From assembly GCA_963580285.1 (NCBI GenBank), contig CAUZLF010000212.1, forward strand, positions 22,064 through 86,063: a stretch of DNA of 64,000 bases, written 5' to 3'. Within the stretch, counting starts at the first letter, position 1. Each line of letters begins with the position of its first letter. Below are positions 42,250-53,710 of the stretch, in pieces. The notes beneath the pieces are model-generated. The model did no database searches. It was not told the origin of the DNA and worked only from the letters and a program-made list of their open reading frames with translations. A program made the position numbers and the translations under genes. This DNA comes from Lucinisca nassula (Eukaryota > Mollusca > Bivalvia > Lucinida > Lucinidae).

Positions 42250-43085
42250 TGCTCATTTTTCTTATTTCTCTCTAAAATATAGATTGTGGGTACTCGTTAG
42301 AACCGCCTCGCAGAGGCAGTTCTATCGCGTACCCACAAAGTATATGTATAAGAAAAACATTTTTTTTTCTTACAATTGCTGGTTTTGACCGTGAAATTTA
42401 CAGGGTATTTGAATAGGCGTGTTTTCGTATTGATGGAAATATGCATCGTATTATATAAATTATAACTTATCGAGAATATTAAAGTTTTCTAAACACATGA
42501 ATTAAAACACTGCAGCTACAGGACTGGTGTAAAATCTAACATTGCCTAAGCATGCCTATTCAAATGTAGATTGAAAATTTTACCGTCAAAAACTGAAAAT
42601 TATTTGATCCTCACAAACAATAATTGTCCGTTATTTCTGCTAAAAACATAGATTGTGGTTAATCGTTAGAACCGACTCAGTGAACATTGCCTAACATTGC
42701 CTAAGCATGCCTATTCAAATGTAGATTGAAAATTTTACCGTCAAAACTGAAAATTATTTGATCCTCACAAACAATAATTGTCCGTTATTTCTGCTAAAAA
42801 CATAGATTGTGGTTAATCGTTAGAACCGACTCAGTGAGGCGATTTTAACAAGTACCCACAATCTTTGTTTTGAGCAGAAATGAGATAAAAATAATAATAA
42901 AAAAAACTTTTGAGCTTAAAATCACACTTTTGACTGTTCTATCGAGTCATCATCGTCATTCTAACGAGTATACCCTCAATCTATAATCAAGAGTAGATAT
43001 AAGAAAGAACTTTTTCTTAAATTGTTGTAAGTTGGCCGTGAAATTTACAATGTATTTGTATAGGCGCGTTTTCGTAATGGTGGAA
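42250..43085. mobile_element. two foldback elements, the second with an internal duplication
   Basis: The first palindrome is at 42270-42360 (ATAGATTGTGGGTACTCGTT ... GCGTACCCACAA). The end motif TAGGCGTGTTTTCGTA is near 42415. The second copy has a ~145-150 bp direct duplication (42539-42684 and 42690-42836, starting ACATTGCCTAAGCATGCCTA), so only the second left arm has its partner arm (42838-42885). The right end TAGGCGCGTTTTCGTAATGG is near 43063. Confidence 0.7.
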
Positions 43086-44639
43086 ATATACATCGTATCA
43101 TTCAAGTTTTCTAATTAAGCAGTTAGTAGTTTTCCTAGGCGAAAATATAATTAAAGCAAATCTTAAAACAACCTTCAAAAGGTTGCAAATTAAAAACATA
43201 ATTTTACATTATCAAAAATAAATAAATACGTTATGAGTTCAAAGTTTTCAATTATGGATGTATATTTGTTTTCTTAAAGCAAAATATTCTTTCTAATTCT
43301 TTCAATAATATTATCCATATTGATACCGATTTTCAATTCTTATAACTTCTTTTGCGATTCATTCTAATATCCTGTGTATAGACGGATCCAATGTTTTGAC
43401 ATGTGACATTGTTTACATTCCATTGCGCATGCGCCAATTATCTCCCATATATGGGGGCGCTTTTATCTGGTTAGCAAAACATTACTGTTGCCGTATAGTG
43501 TCAATGCGAAGTTCGAATATTTATCGTGTAATTAAACTCATTCTTTCTCCAAAATATTAACTGTTCCTTGTCATTTTGTGTTGTATAAGTATAAAAAGAT
43601 ATAGAACCAGTCTCTTCTGAAATTTTATCGCACTTTTTGTTGCCTTAAAAGGGTTATGAAAGTACCCACCATCACGCCAAAACGTAGTCGATGCGCTTTA
43701 TTTAACAGACGGAAATTAGATTAAAGCGTGCATACTTTCCATCCAAACTTATACGTAAACGATGCAGTTTAATGTCCTAAATGATCTGTGGCAAGCAAAT
43801 TTGACAGGACGATTTAACAATAGTAATTACAGAAAATAACTTGTGCTACATCAACGGTAGATAATGGATCGGGAGTTTTTTGCCCACCAGGTAAAACGAG
43901 GCTAATGACCTTTGACCTTGTGTGACGTAGACTTTGGATGTGTCTATACAAGCCCTGCGTCTGTGTAATCTTTACACATTTTTGATCCGAAACTTCAAAT
44001 ATAGCTATTTTCTACAACCTGTCGGCCACTTTTAATAAACTATTTTTCTAAAAATTTTACAACATGAATATAGATATTAAATAGATCTTTCTAGTGAGAG
44101 GTTATAGCGCACGGAGAAATTTTAACAAATATGACTTTTGAGCCTTTGAATTAAGGCTATTTTTCATTTTTGTTGTAAAATACGAAGACTTAATAGGGAA
44201 ATACCCCAGTGGCATTCATTAGAATCTGGGCCACTTTAAAATTTATTTTATTTCAACAAATTTGGTACCAAAATGAAGCAGAGACATTTTTCTATCAAAT
44301 GCGAGGTTATAATAAAATCTTGTAGAAATGAAAATAAAAGATTTTATTAGTTAAATGACGGGCTCCTATATAACTCTATACATTTTCCTAGTATTACCTG
44401 TATGAAAACTAGCGACTGGCTGTGACGTCACAGAAGTGACAGATACGTGTGGATTGGTTTAAACATATTTTATTCGTATAGCAAGCATACAAATACAAAG
44501 TGTAATAAATGACACAATACAAAAGGGATTCAGAAGAAAGTCAAGGACTTATACGAATCTGTATCCCTAGATACTTGTCAGTGGTACAACAGAGATAAAG
44601 CAATTGTCGATTGCAAAGGTATTAATTATGCTGTTACAA
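43086..44639. other. unassigned AT-rich sequence
   Basis: No gene, RNA or mobile element recognised. Confidence 0.4.
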
Positions 44640-44776
44640 AGTGATAGTGGTTCCCAAATGGGTCGAGGTTGGACATTACGGCGCTGCATCAACAATATTT
44701 CGACGTCACAACGTCGGATCATCGCCGATGCAGCACAGTTCTATCACGAACGCCCGTTGGGAACCATCACACATTT
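44640..44776. repeat. imperfect inverted repeat
   Basis: GTGATAGTGGTTCCCAA at 44641 is mirrored by TTGGGAACCATCACA near 44758-44772. GCGCTGCATC/GATGCAGC and TCGACGTC/ACGTCGGA segments lie inside. Confidence 0.55.
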
Positions 44777-44857
44777 GCAGCATTGTTGTTGGTATACGAA
44801 TATCCAGAATTTACAAAAGGTCATACAGTAACATGAGACTACAAAACTAGAACTGTA

Positions 44858-44884
44858 TGTGTGTGTGTGTGTGTGGGGGGGGGG
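44858..44884. repeat. (GT)n-poly-G tract
   Basis: About nine GT units followed by about eleven G. Confidence 0.85.
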
Positions 44885-45058
44885 CTCCACGGGGACCAAC
44901 TAACTTCCAGTTCCTACTGGTATCTAGTGCGCTGCTGACCATGCTTATCAAAGGTACATGTACCTTTGCATATGCTATACTTGAGCACGTAGAGTTTACT
45001 AGAACTCTAGACAGAATACACCGGCTAAGATTAATTTGTGTTTGTTTCTTATATCAAC

Positions 45059-45713
45059 TTATCGATTGACTTGAAACCTTTTAGTTTTCAAAATATAGTT
45101 ATGAAAGGAAATAAATATTTGCGTATTTTCATGATGATTAAGATTTGGATCGCCGTAGAGGAAGACATCAAGGCTGGGCTGACAAAGCTGAGAAACAGAC
45201 CGTAACATATCGATCCTGATGTTGTGATAGAGAGGACAGTGAAGAAGAAAATGTTTGGTATCTTCGATAAGACCACATGTACACGATGCACTTGGAACAA
45301 TGTTCTTTGAGAATAAATGTTGGTTTAAGGAACTGCAGTTGGTCCTCAATCGACTATGAAGAATTTGACCGAGGCGCTTCCCTTCATTGTAGAAGCGAGG
45401 TGGAGGGTTAACGTCCTGGTTTAGATGCTGTTTTAGTGATGCTGTAGAAGTGCAAAGTCTGGTTTCCTCAGGTAAGGAATTCCAAGTCCTCACAGCATTT
45501 GGAAGAAAAGAATTATAGTAGAGCTGCGAATGGCTTTGAATCGTACGAAGATTGTTGGGATTGCGAAGATTGTATGAGACGTTTTCTCCGATCGTGGGTG
45601 GTAAGAGTGAGGACAGATATACTGGAGATATACCATGATACATTTTGTAAAACGTTGTAATTTTGTGCTTATATCTTCTGGAGGCCAACGTTTCCCATCC
45701 TGTTTCAGCATAT
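45059..45713 (-). pseudogene. LINE ORF2 C-terminal fragment, cut by the LTR element
   Basis: Open on minus from the junction at 45713 (AETGWETLASRRY...) to the stop at 45059, over 215 codons. Typical C-terminal landmarks of Jockey/I/CR1-group LINEs: YKMYHGISPVYLSSLLPP, RTWNSLPEETR and the Cys/His motif C-x-C-x7-H-x4-C (CTCGLIEDTKHFLLHC). The RT lies upstream in the protein and would be beyond the LTR element, outside the window if present. The frame is intact, so the insertion is recent relative to the LINE's decay. Confidence 0.7.
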
Positions 45714-48350
45714 TGTGAGGGGGCTGGGTGACGGGGTCAAGGTCACCCATAATAGCTTCACGCACAACGGGAACCACGTGTTAAGGGGTTGTCAGGCTGG
45801 GGCATCAGTCGAGCAGAGCGATACGGACATAAGTGATCACAATGTACGGACATAACTTAATGGAGAGACGACAGAGGGTGAAGGACGACTAAGGCAGAGT
45901 CTGCTAAATAAATATTATAATTTCATTAAACGACACGTAATGCCGAAATAGAACCTTGTTTCTTCTCCCCAGGCAGTAAACCATAGGACTTGAACTGTAC
46001 CCTTGCCCTTGCTTGTCTGGAGGTCTCTAGATCTTTACAGCATTTAGTTAAGGTCGAATCAGGTCACATCAAGGTCAAGGTCATCAAAGAGGTATTCGAG
46101 AACCCACAGTGAGGGGCATAACCCCACAATGCGTAGGTTCAATAATACCTCCCAGCATATATGACATAACATTCATATGTATTACATTTATACATAGTGC
46201 AAATTCTATAGCTAGTTCTGTACTTGCATTAAGTTCAAGAAATCTGATGAATCCTAAATTGCAGATGAACATCAGCATGACTGAAGTATAAACGATTTTC
46301 AGCAAAGGCATGGCATAACTCATGCATCCTGAGAACCGATCCCTTAAACACGATTGGCTAGTAGTGTGTGCATGCTTGCGGATAACGTTAGCATAACTAA
46401 CGCATAGAAGTAAGCATCAGCATAATTGACACATAGCCGGCTTCAGATAAGACATGGCATAACTCATGTATACATACTGAAAACCGGGGCCCTTAATGTA
46501 TATGTGTATGCTTAACCCTTAAGTCAGTTAAGAAATTAACTTGAAAGTGATAGGTAGATTAACTGCTTCCGGTAGTTAAACTCGCATAGTAACTTTGATC
46601 ACCTTAATGTCCCTAGCTTTAAACTCTTAATTGTTAATTAATTACTTAAGTGAAAGCTTAATGCCACAAAGTTATTCTATTTAAAGTTAAGGAAAATATT
46701 TTATCAAGTTAAACATTTTAAAAAAATCCTGTTACAAACTGCATAACAGAATGATTTGTAAAAAGTTGGAATATCAACAAGAAACAATAAAATAAAACTT
46801 TATCTTTGCTCTCTCAGGCTCTTTCATCCCTTGTACATGTAGCTTTGTTATCTGTATCAAGGCCATCTAAAAATAGCACCAAGTCACTTCCGCATTCTTT
46901 GGGTATTCCCCTTTTACCAGAACGAGACTATAGTCTGTACCAACGAACCGCATCACCCATGGCCACTAACTAGGTCACCATATCTTGAAGGAGCCTGAAA
47001 GTCCAAACTCATAACACAAAGGCTAACAGATTAAATAACAATAAAAAAGGAAAAATCAAACCCGAACTCTTCAGAATAATAACGGCAACCACACATCAGC
47101 TTCCATCCTTACTTTGTTGTTCGTCACTGCCTACTAAGAAATATTCTAAGATTAATAGATAAGTCTTTCTGCGATCGCTGCGTCTTCTGGCCTGATCTGA
47201 TGGAAGAACAGAGAACAGAATGAGCGGTAAAAGGATACTCTCTCTTATATACTAAAATCGCTGGGAGCGTTGTACGTATCTGTAAGAAAATTTACGATGG
47301 GATATGTTGAACTCGTACGATTTTGTTAGAGACATCACATGGCTAATTTGCATACTGTCAGCACCCGCCGACAAACTGGGATTTCCAGACAGTATTATTA
47401 CTTCTGTCATAGAATTAAATACCAAATCACCCACAATCACCTGTAAATGAAACAAACTAAATATTCGTTAAACTATCTGGTCCTAAAACTCGTAATTAAA
47501 GTCTAGTCGGCACGTAAAACTCATCTTGTCGTCATACGGGAACAGCCTCTTGCGCGTGCTCCAATTGAATTCTGGTATTGTCCGTCAAGTACACAACAAT
47601 ACAATAATGGCCGACTCTTCATTCTCGTAGTGCATTTCTGCAGATCTGAAGTTGATTATATCGTCTCAACGCCATGTCAGCTGTCGTCGACGGCAGTATC
47701 TATTACAGTTCAGTCAATTACAACTGTCCATGCAGGTAATTACTCCTGTCTAAAGCGCAGTGTCAGTCACGAACTCGTCCATTATGAATGTCATAGGTTT
47801 TCGCGATGGATAGTTTGTTTACATTTCTTTCCCACTGGGTTTTGGTCTGTCGTGAGGAGTTCAGGGCCTCTAGAACCGGGTCACACCGTCTGTCGAATTC
47901 AGTTATGTAGCACAATCATACATCATCATCATTTCTTACTAATTTAGTCCTACTTCCCCTTCTGTGTTACCTTATAACAGAGAATATAAGAAGATAGATA
48001 GATAGATAGATCTAATAATCATCATCATCATCACTCGGCGACCATCATCATCATCCCTCACCAATTCAGTCCTACTCCCCCTTCTGTGTTAACTTATAAT
48101 AATCATCATCATCATCACTCGGCGACCATCATCATCATTCCTCAGCCTCCATCATCATCATTACTCGGCGAACACAACCATAGTAACTCACAGTCACCGT
48201 CGTCAATATGACGATCACATCACCATCATCTCCGGACCTTGGTGAATAAATGTCGACTTGACCTTTACTCTGTATCATCATCATCATCACAACCACTGCT
48301 ACCACTATCATCATCATCATAATCATTATCATCACAGCTGTGCCCTTACA
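45714..48350 (-). repeat. 3' LTR of copy 1 (2637 bp)
   Basis: Lower bound TGTGAGGGGG at the LINE junction; upper bound TGCCCTTACA directly followed by the PPT complement. Identical by reading to 55569-58205 at +9855. Contains GATA and ATC/TCA microsatellite stretches (47995-48345), duplicated blocks around CACTCGGCGACCATC, and TCAAGGTCA motifs at 45737 and 46069-46083. Much longer than usual Ty3/gypsy LTRs of a few hundred bp. Short frames inside it are not supported as genes. Confidence 0.8.
47244..47251 (-). promoter_or_regulatory. TATA box of the LTR promoter (predicted)
   Basis: TATATAAG on the coding strand within AGTATATAAGAGAGAG. It would place transcription start near 47215-47220 and give U3 ~1.1 kb and R-U5 ~1.5 kb. 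The same site lies at 57099-57106 in the shared LTR. Confidence 0.45.
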
Positions 48351-48365
48351 TCTACCCCCTGTTAA
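48351..48365 (-). promoter_or_regulatory. polypurine tract of copy 1
   Basis: Coding strand AACAGGGGGTAGA immediately precedes the LTR TGTAAGGG, as expected for the plus-strand primer. Confidence 0.7.
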
Positions 48366-48565
48366 AATGTTTGATGGTCTCTCACAAACATTTTAAACTC
48401 TAATATGTTGTAGGACCCATTTATAAATGCCATACTCATGCATGCACCATATATAAATGTGTAGAAGAATTTAGCTCGTTAGACTCATGCCTCTTTCTTA
48501 TGCCTTCTGTTTTTTAAAATAAATACACATGGTATTTAACCATCCTTCCCTTTTATTTTGTATAC

Positions 48566-49381
48566 TTATTTTCTATCATGACTCCTTCTCCCTTCTCTCC
48601 CTCTGATTCTCTCCTCTCTCGCACGTCGCTCTCTCTCCTCTCTATCTCTCTGCTCTCTCCTACGTCTCTCTCTCTCTTCTTCCAACCTCTTCTTCTCCCC
48701 TTCGCACTCATCTAATCTCTTCTCCAGTCTATACAGCATCTCCTCCTGCCGCCTGTTTACTATTGACATTGTCTCTATGTAGTTTTTCATCTCACTAAAA
48801 GTGTCTCTTAAACGACTGTTCATCACACCCAAACTCTGGTCAATACCGCTGAGGATATCATCAGCATCAGTGCACGTTCCTTTCTCTTCAGTGGTAATTA
48901 CTCTTGCCTGGCCTGGTACCTCAAAATCTACTACTTCTTCCCGGGGTGGGGTGATCGTCATTGGTTCTGACGTCAGTAATTGGATCCTCAAATCCTCTGT
49001 CACTACACCTTCGGATGACTGGTCCGTGGAATCTTGGTAAGTAACCGACATCCAATGCTGTGCCGATTCCGGTCTTGATAATTTGATTATATCCTCCCCA
49101 AATCGTACAGTCCTTGGAACTTGAGAAATCTGAACACATATGGCTTCTGTTAGCGGATCTACTTTAGCCAAGTGGGCAGGGGACTCCTGGTGCCTTTTGA
49201 ATTTGTCATTATCTCCTGCCCTAAAGTTACAGATCGAACACATAAAGGGCACCTCGTATTCAGCTACATGCTTGTGATTAAAGTGTTGTTCCACCCTGGC
49301 CTTTATCTCTATGTATCCACAGGGCGTACATCTGTAGGCTCTACCCCGCTTCATGACTTCTTTAACCATTCTGTTAGCCAT
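48566..49381 (-). CDS. 271-aa C2H2 zinc-finger and coiled-coil ORF in env position
   Basis: Begins 75 nt after the integrase stop in another frame and is intact. Two Cys2His2-like fingers: C18-x2-C21 with H33/H36/H38, and C48-x2-C51 with H64 and H70. The middle is acidic to neutral (70-190). From ~200 it is a long, highly charged helix rich in E/R (EKKRLEEERERRRREQRDRE), a predicted coiled coil ending in RSHDRK. No signal peptide or membrane segment, so it is not an envelope glycoprotein. Likely nuclear or nucleic-acid binding (inference). It is the only uninterrupted long ORF of the element and is identical in copy 2. Expression may need splicing or an internal promoter. Confidence 0.7.
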   Translation of the reverse strand: MANRMVKEVMKRGRAYRCTPCGYIEIKARVEQHFNHKHVAEYEVPFMCSICNFRAGDNDKFKRHQESPAHLAKVDPLTEAICVQISQVPRTVRFGEDIIKLSRPESAQHWMSVTYQDSTDQSSEGVVTEDLRIQLLTSEPMTITPPREEVVDFEVPGQARVITTEEKGTCTDADDILSGIDQSLGVMNSRLRDTFSEMKNYIETMSIVNRRQEEMLYRLEKRLDECEGEKKRLEEERERRRREQRDREERERRAREERIRGREGRRSHDRK

Positions 49382-49455
49382 ATTCTGAAATTAACCATTT
49401 TATGCCCTAGGTACCCAATACAATTATCTTGTTATGAACTTGACCTTTGACCTGA

Positions 49456-50904
49456 CTAATGACCTCTGTTAAAATCGCGATAGACTCTCAAAACCCATGA
49501 CGGTTTATTATCTCCTTCGTACTTCTTCAATTTGTCGTGATGCACAACGCGATCAGCACCCTCTTCTAACCTTATCAGATACTTAATGTCGCTAATCTTC
49601 TTCAAGATGGCGCACAGCACAAATTTCATCTTAAGCTTAGGACTTATTCCGGGTTCCCTACGCTCATGTAAATACCACGCACATACCCCAGGATTATAGC
49701 TCATACAGTTCAGTCGCGTCTCATAAGCGTACTTGTGATGTAGCGCGGCTTTCTCAAGATGGTTTCGAGCGATATCATGCGCGACTCGCATTCTCTCACG
49801 CAGCCAGTCAACATACTCACCATATGAAGTGACAGTTTCGCCATCTGTATCAAAGACTAGTCCATTTCTAAGCTCAGCAGGTATTCTTACCTCTCTCCCT
49901 AACATCATCATGTTGGGACTCATACCTGTTGAAGTATTGGGAGTTGCACGGTATGCTGAAGCTAAACATCCCAGGTTCAAATCCCAATTCTCCTGCTCCC
50001 CTTTCAGGTAGGCCTTGATCATACGTACCAGAGTTTTGTTGAATCTCTCTGCCTGACCATTTCCTTTAGGATTTCTTATAGAAGTCCGAGTCTTACGAAC
50101 CTCCACGAGCCTACACAGCTCTTGAAATATCTGACTTTCATAGTAACTCCCTAAGTCACTATGTATTGAGAGGGGTTAACCATACCTCGCAATCACTTCA
50201 TTTAAGATAACACTGGCTGTTGTTACAGCAGTTTGGTCAGGAACTGCAAATATCTCTACCCACTTAGTAAAATGATCAGTTACAACTAAGATAAATCTAT
50301 TCTTGCGTGGGGTAATTGGGAATGGACCCACTAAGTCTGTTGACATAGTAGCCAGAGTGGCACCCAGACCCAGACTCCCCAATGGTGCTTTTGGCTTTTT
50401 CTGTGGAACTTTATCTGCAGCACATATGTCACATTTCAGCACCCAACTATTCACATCTTCTTTCATTTAGAACCAGTAATACTTCTTTTTTACCTTTTCA
50501 TATGTTTTCTTGCACCCAAAGTGTCCTCCCATCCTTGCATCATGTGCCTCCTTTAAAACTTCTACTTTCAAAGCTCTAGGAACCAACAATTGATAATACT
50601 TACTAAGACCATTCTTCTGGAAACACTCCTTGAACACTAGACCGTCTTTTACACAGAGTGTATTCCAAATAATCCAATAGTGGCGTGCAGCTGGACCTTT
50701 ATTTACTGCATCCTTATTTGACGGTCTTCTAAGACCTTCCAATAAACTTCCATAAACAAATGAAATATCAGGATCGTTCTTTTGATAAACAGCTAAATCT
50801 TCAACTGAATACTCACTTAATATTACTTTGTCACAGCAAAAAAGCTTGGGTCCCAGAATTTCGCCCTGTCTTATCCCCTGCAGAGTTACATTTCTGTTCC
50901 TCAT
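49456..50904 (-). pseudogene. integrase, copy 1 (two in-frame stops)
   Basis: The HHCC zinc domain (H121 and H128 of the frame from 50904, then CDIC after a TAA at 50467-50469) is followed by the catalytic core. First Asp is in STDLVGPF, second Asp in HSDLG just after a TAA at 50176-50178, Glu in GNGQAERFN, so the DDE triad is present. The C-terminal part (ISDIKYLIRLEEGADRVVHH) resembles the GPY/F module and ends at 49456. The three open segments share one frame; only the two TAA codons break it. Confidence 0.8.
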
Positions 50905-51466
50905 GCCTACCTTTTGACCTTGTTTCCACAGCCCTCACATTACTACCCATAATTTCACACCGTTCGCCCTCGTCTTGCTGCTCTTGAAATACACCGTTCG
51001 GCACACCATTATAAATCTCTGCAGTTTCATCGGCCGTACGTAAACTTACCAAGCTCTGGTGAGAATCTCCACTCCCTTGCATATCAGTCATGACAGTGAG
51101 TTCAACCCCCGACTCATTACATTTTCCATTATTTTTAGGGCCCATGGACGCTGTATTTTCAGTCACCTGATCTATGCTTTTTATACACTCACCTTCACTT
51201 TTCAGCTGGCAAACTTTACCCTCATTCCGTTCTTTACCTTCCAGCAGCAGAGTACTCTTCATATCTTATGCCCGTTTTACACACCTTTTGCAAGGTCCAC
51301 ACTTCAAAGGCTCCATTGTGTCAACCTCATTACACTGAAAATCCCACAGGCTCACACATCTTGACATCCCATCAGCATTTGAATGCCCTTTACCTCTTCT
51401 GAACTCAACACTAAAATCATAAGCTGCTAAAATCTCCAAATACCTGGCAAGTCTGCCCCTAGGTTC
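50905..51466 (-). pseudogene. RNase H end and linker before integrase, copy 1
   Basis: After the TAG at 51467-51469 the frame continues EPRGRLARYLEILAAYDFSV and RRGKGHSNADGMSR, the conserved end of Ty3/gypsy RNase H, then a Cys pair (CGPCKRC). A TAA follows just before 51262. A charged linker (51262-50831) overlaps the integrase frame, so a frameshift lies near 50900. Confidence 0.65.
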
Positions 51467-52543
51467 CTAGAAAGAGAACAAATATGATAATGCCTGGTAG
51501 TCAGTTCTTACCGTAAACCTTCTTCCAAGCAGATATTGTCTATAGTACTCCACAAAGTAACGCAAGGCAAGAAGTTCTTTATCTGTGACACAATAGTTCC
51601 TCTCAGCCTTGTTCATGATCTTACTACCATATGAGATAACTTTTTCTACACCCCCTTGAATCTGACTGAGCACACCACCAATGGCGTGATCACTTGCATC
51701 AAAGTCCAAGAAGTATTCACCTTCATCAAGCGGATATGCCATGATTTCAGGACTCATCAGTGCCTCTTTGAGCTTCTCAAATGCTGCTTGACATTTCTCA
51801 GTCCATTCAAATTTCTTACCTTTCTTGGTCAGTTCTATTATGGGCTTCATCATGTCTGAAAATCCCCTAACATGACGGCGATAATAACTTCCCATACATA
51901 TGAGTGCTCGAGCTTGAGTGATGTTTTCAGGCACGGCCAACTGCAAAATCTTAGCCACGTTATCTGGACTGGGACGAACACCCTTGCCCGAAATAATGTG
52001 CCCTAGAAAGTGGACTTCTCCTTCAAAAAGATGGCACTTATCAGGCTTCAGTTTTATGCCTGCCATTTCTATGCGACTGAGCACCTCATCCACTCGTGCA
52101 CAGTGCTCGTCAAAAGTCTTCGCAAAAACCACCACATCATCAAGATATATCAAACATGTTATCCATTGTAAACCTTTAAGGGCAGCTTCCATACACCTCT
52201 GAAATGTTGCACTCGAATTTTTCAAACCCATAGGCATGGTACAGTGCTCATACAACCCGTATTTTGTTATGAATGCAGTTTTAGGTATGTCTTTCTCTCG
52301 GACTCTAATTTGATGATAAGAACTCGTAACGTCGAAAGTAGAAAACAATCGCGCCCCCGCAACAGCATCTAAACAGTCTCGAGTCCTTGGTATTGGTTGG
52401 TTGTCAACGGTTGTCAATTTGTTAACCAACCTGTAATCTATACATGGCCGCACCTTTCCATCTTTCTTGCGTACTAGACACAGAGGACTACTCCAGCAAC
52501 TGTGTGACTTACGTATAATACCCTGTTTTTTCCATGGTTTCAA
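51467..52543 (-). pseudogene. reverse transcriptase-RNase H, copy 1
   Basis: A 358-codon open segment. RT: CIDYRLVNKLT (34-44), FSTFDVTSSYHQI with the motif A Asp at 71, MPMGLKNSSATFQ (103-115) and YLDD at 133-136. Then the connection and RNase H with D282 (FLDFDASD), E323 (KELLAL) and D348 (VRTDYQ), i.e. catalytic residues retained. It is entered by a frame change from the protease segment at an A6 run (complement of 52528-52533) and closed by TAG at 51467-51469. No real ATG starts this segment; it is part of pol. Confidence 0.85.
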
Positions 52544-53707
52544 TTACCTGGCGCTCTTCGTCAGCAAAAGCTAAAGGTACTCTTCTTGGGGGCACGCGCA
52601 CGGGCTTTGCATCCCCAGTATCTATAACATGCTCTGCCAAATGCGTCAGCCCTAAATCATACTCATCCCTTGAGAATGCATTCTGATGCTTCACTAGCAG
52701 ATGTTTTATTCTGTCCCCTTCTTGCTTGGACTTACCAGAACATGACCTCTCACATAGCTGTTCTAAATGATATGGTACCTTACCCTGGAACGATAAGTCA
52801 GTCACACATTGCTCAGCCTCGGAAGCACATTGGTTGACAAATCTGATCCGCCTTACTGCACTATTGTTACCTGCGTCAGAAGCGTCTTCCGAGTCCATTA
52901 GCTGATATATCCCATCATACCGTTCAGCATTACCAATAACACTATCTTGATTGATTGAAACAGGAAGACTTGATGGATTAAGCAACCTTACCTTTTGTGT
53001 AGGACTGGAATTCAAATCAACAACTGTACTTGCCATAACCAGATGGCACCTATCTGTAAAACCCTCACAAGGTTCCACCAGAACATCCCTATGTCTTTCA
53101 TAGTCATCTTCTGGAAATCTTTCAATAAAGACATCTATTACCTGTTCACAGTACCCTGGCACTCTGTAATGATCAGCAGCAGTCACTTTCCTAACTTTGT
53201 TATCCTTACCAACTCTGAGAATGTCAATATCTACCCCCCTAAGTCTCAAAGTACCTTTACTCAACATCAAATCTCCAGGGCCCTTTTCATCCTCCTGCAT
53301 TATGTCAGCCCCCAGGAGACCTTCATCCCCTATCTCAGCTATAATTAACTCTTTGGTAAGCTGAAGTGGCCCCAACTGCAAAGTAAACATTGCCTTTCCA
53401 TGTTCTTTTAGTACACTCCCCCCAGCACACGTTATGTTATGCGCCGATGGCTTGAGCTTGGGTCGCTGATCACTAGGTATCTGATCATAAATTTTCCTGC
53501 TCAGAATTGTCTGGGAAGCACCTGTATCCACAGTAAAGTAGAAAGGCACCTCACATACCATAGCATCAATATAAGCCCCTACACTGTCAGGTAAATTACG
53601 TCTGAAAACCTTTGGCCTAGTACCAGAGTCCTCAAATTTGTTTAGGTCCATATTTTTACCAACAAGGGTCGTCTCACGGCCAACAGAACCGACCCCTAAC
53701 AGTTTAA
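52509..53707 (-). pseudogene. protease and pol N-terminal region, copy 1
   Basis: The pol frame is open from the slippery site (53707) to 52509. The aspartic protease motif VDTGAS lies at residues 41-46 counted from the Met at 53651, followed by ILSRKIYDQI. A ~250-residue stretch follows (ELIIAEIGDEGLLGADIMQE, then DVFIERFPEDD), leading to RVPPRRVPLAFADEERQVIE, the usual entry into RT. It runs out of frame at the A6 run near 52530. Also open upstream of the Met, consistent with synthesis as Gag-Pol. Confidence 0.8.
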
Positions 53708-53710
53708 AGG
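53696..53710 (-). promoter_or_regulatory. gag-pol -1 frameshift site UUUAAAC, copy 1
   Basis: Coding strand CCT TTA AAC TGT TAG: the heptamer T TTA AAC (53708-53702) is in the gag frame one codon before the gag stop (TAG, 53698-53696). The protease frame is exactly -1 relative to gag and is open through this point. Conserved in copy 2 at 63548-63562. Confidence 0.75.

Noticed and set aside
47630..47947. ORF of 105 codons within the LTR (also 57485-57802)
   Set aside because: Antisense to the element, no recognisable domain, and lies in the non-coding LTR.
51059..51364. Plus-strand ORFs of 60-120 codons opposite gag-pol
   Set aside because: Antisense shadows of the retrotransposon coding strand.
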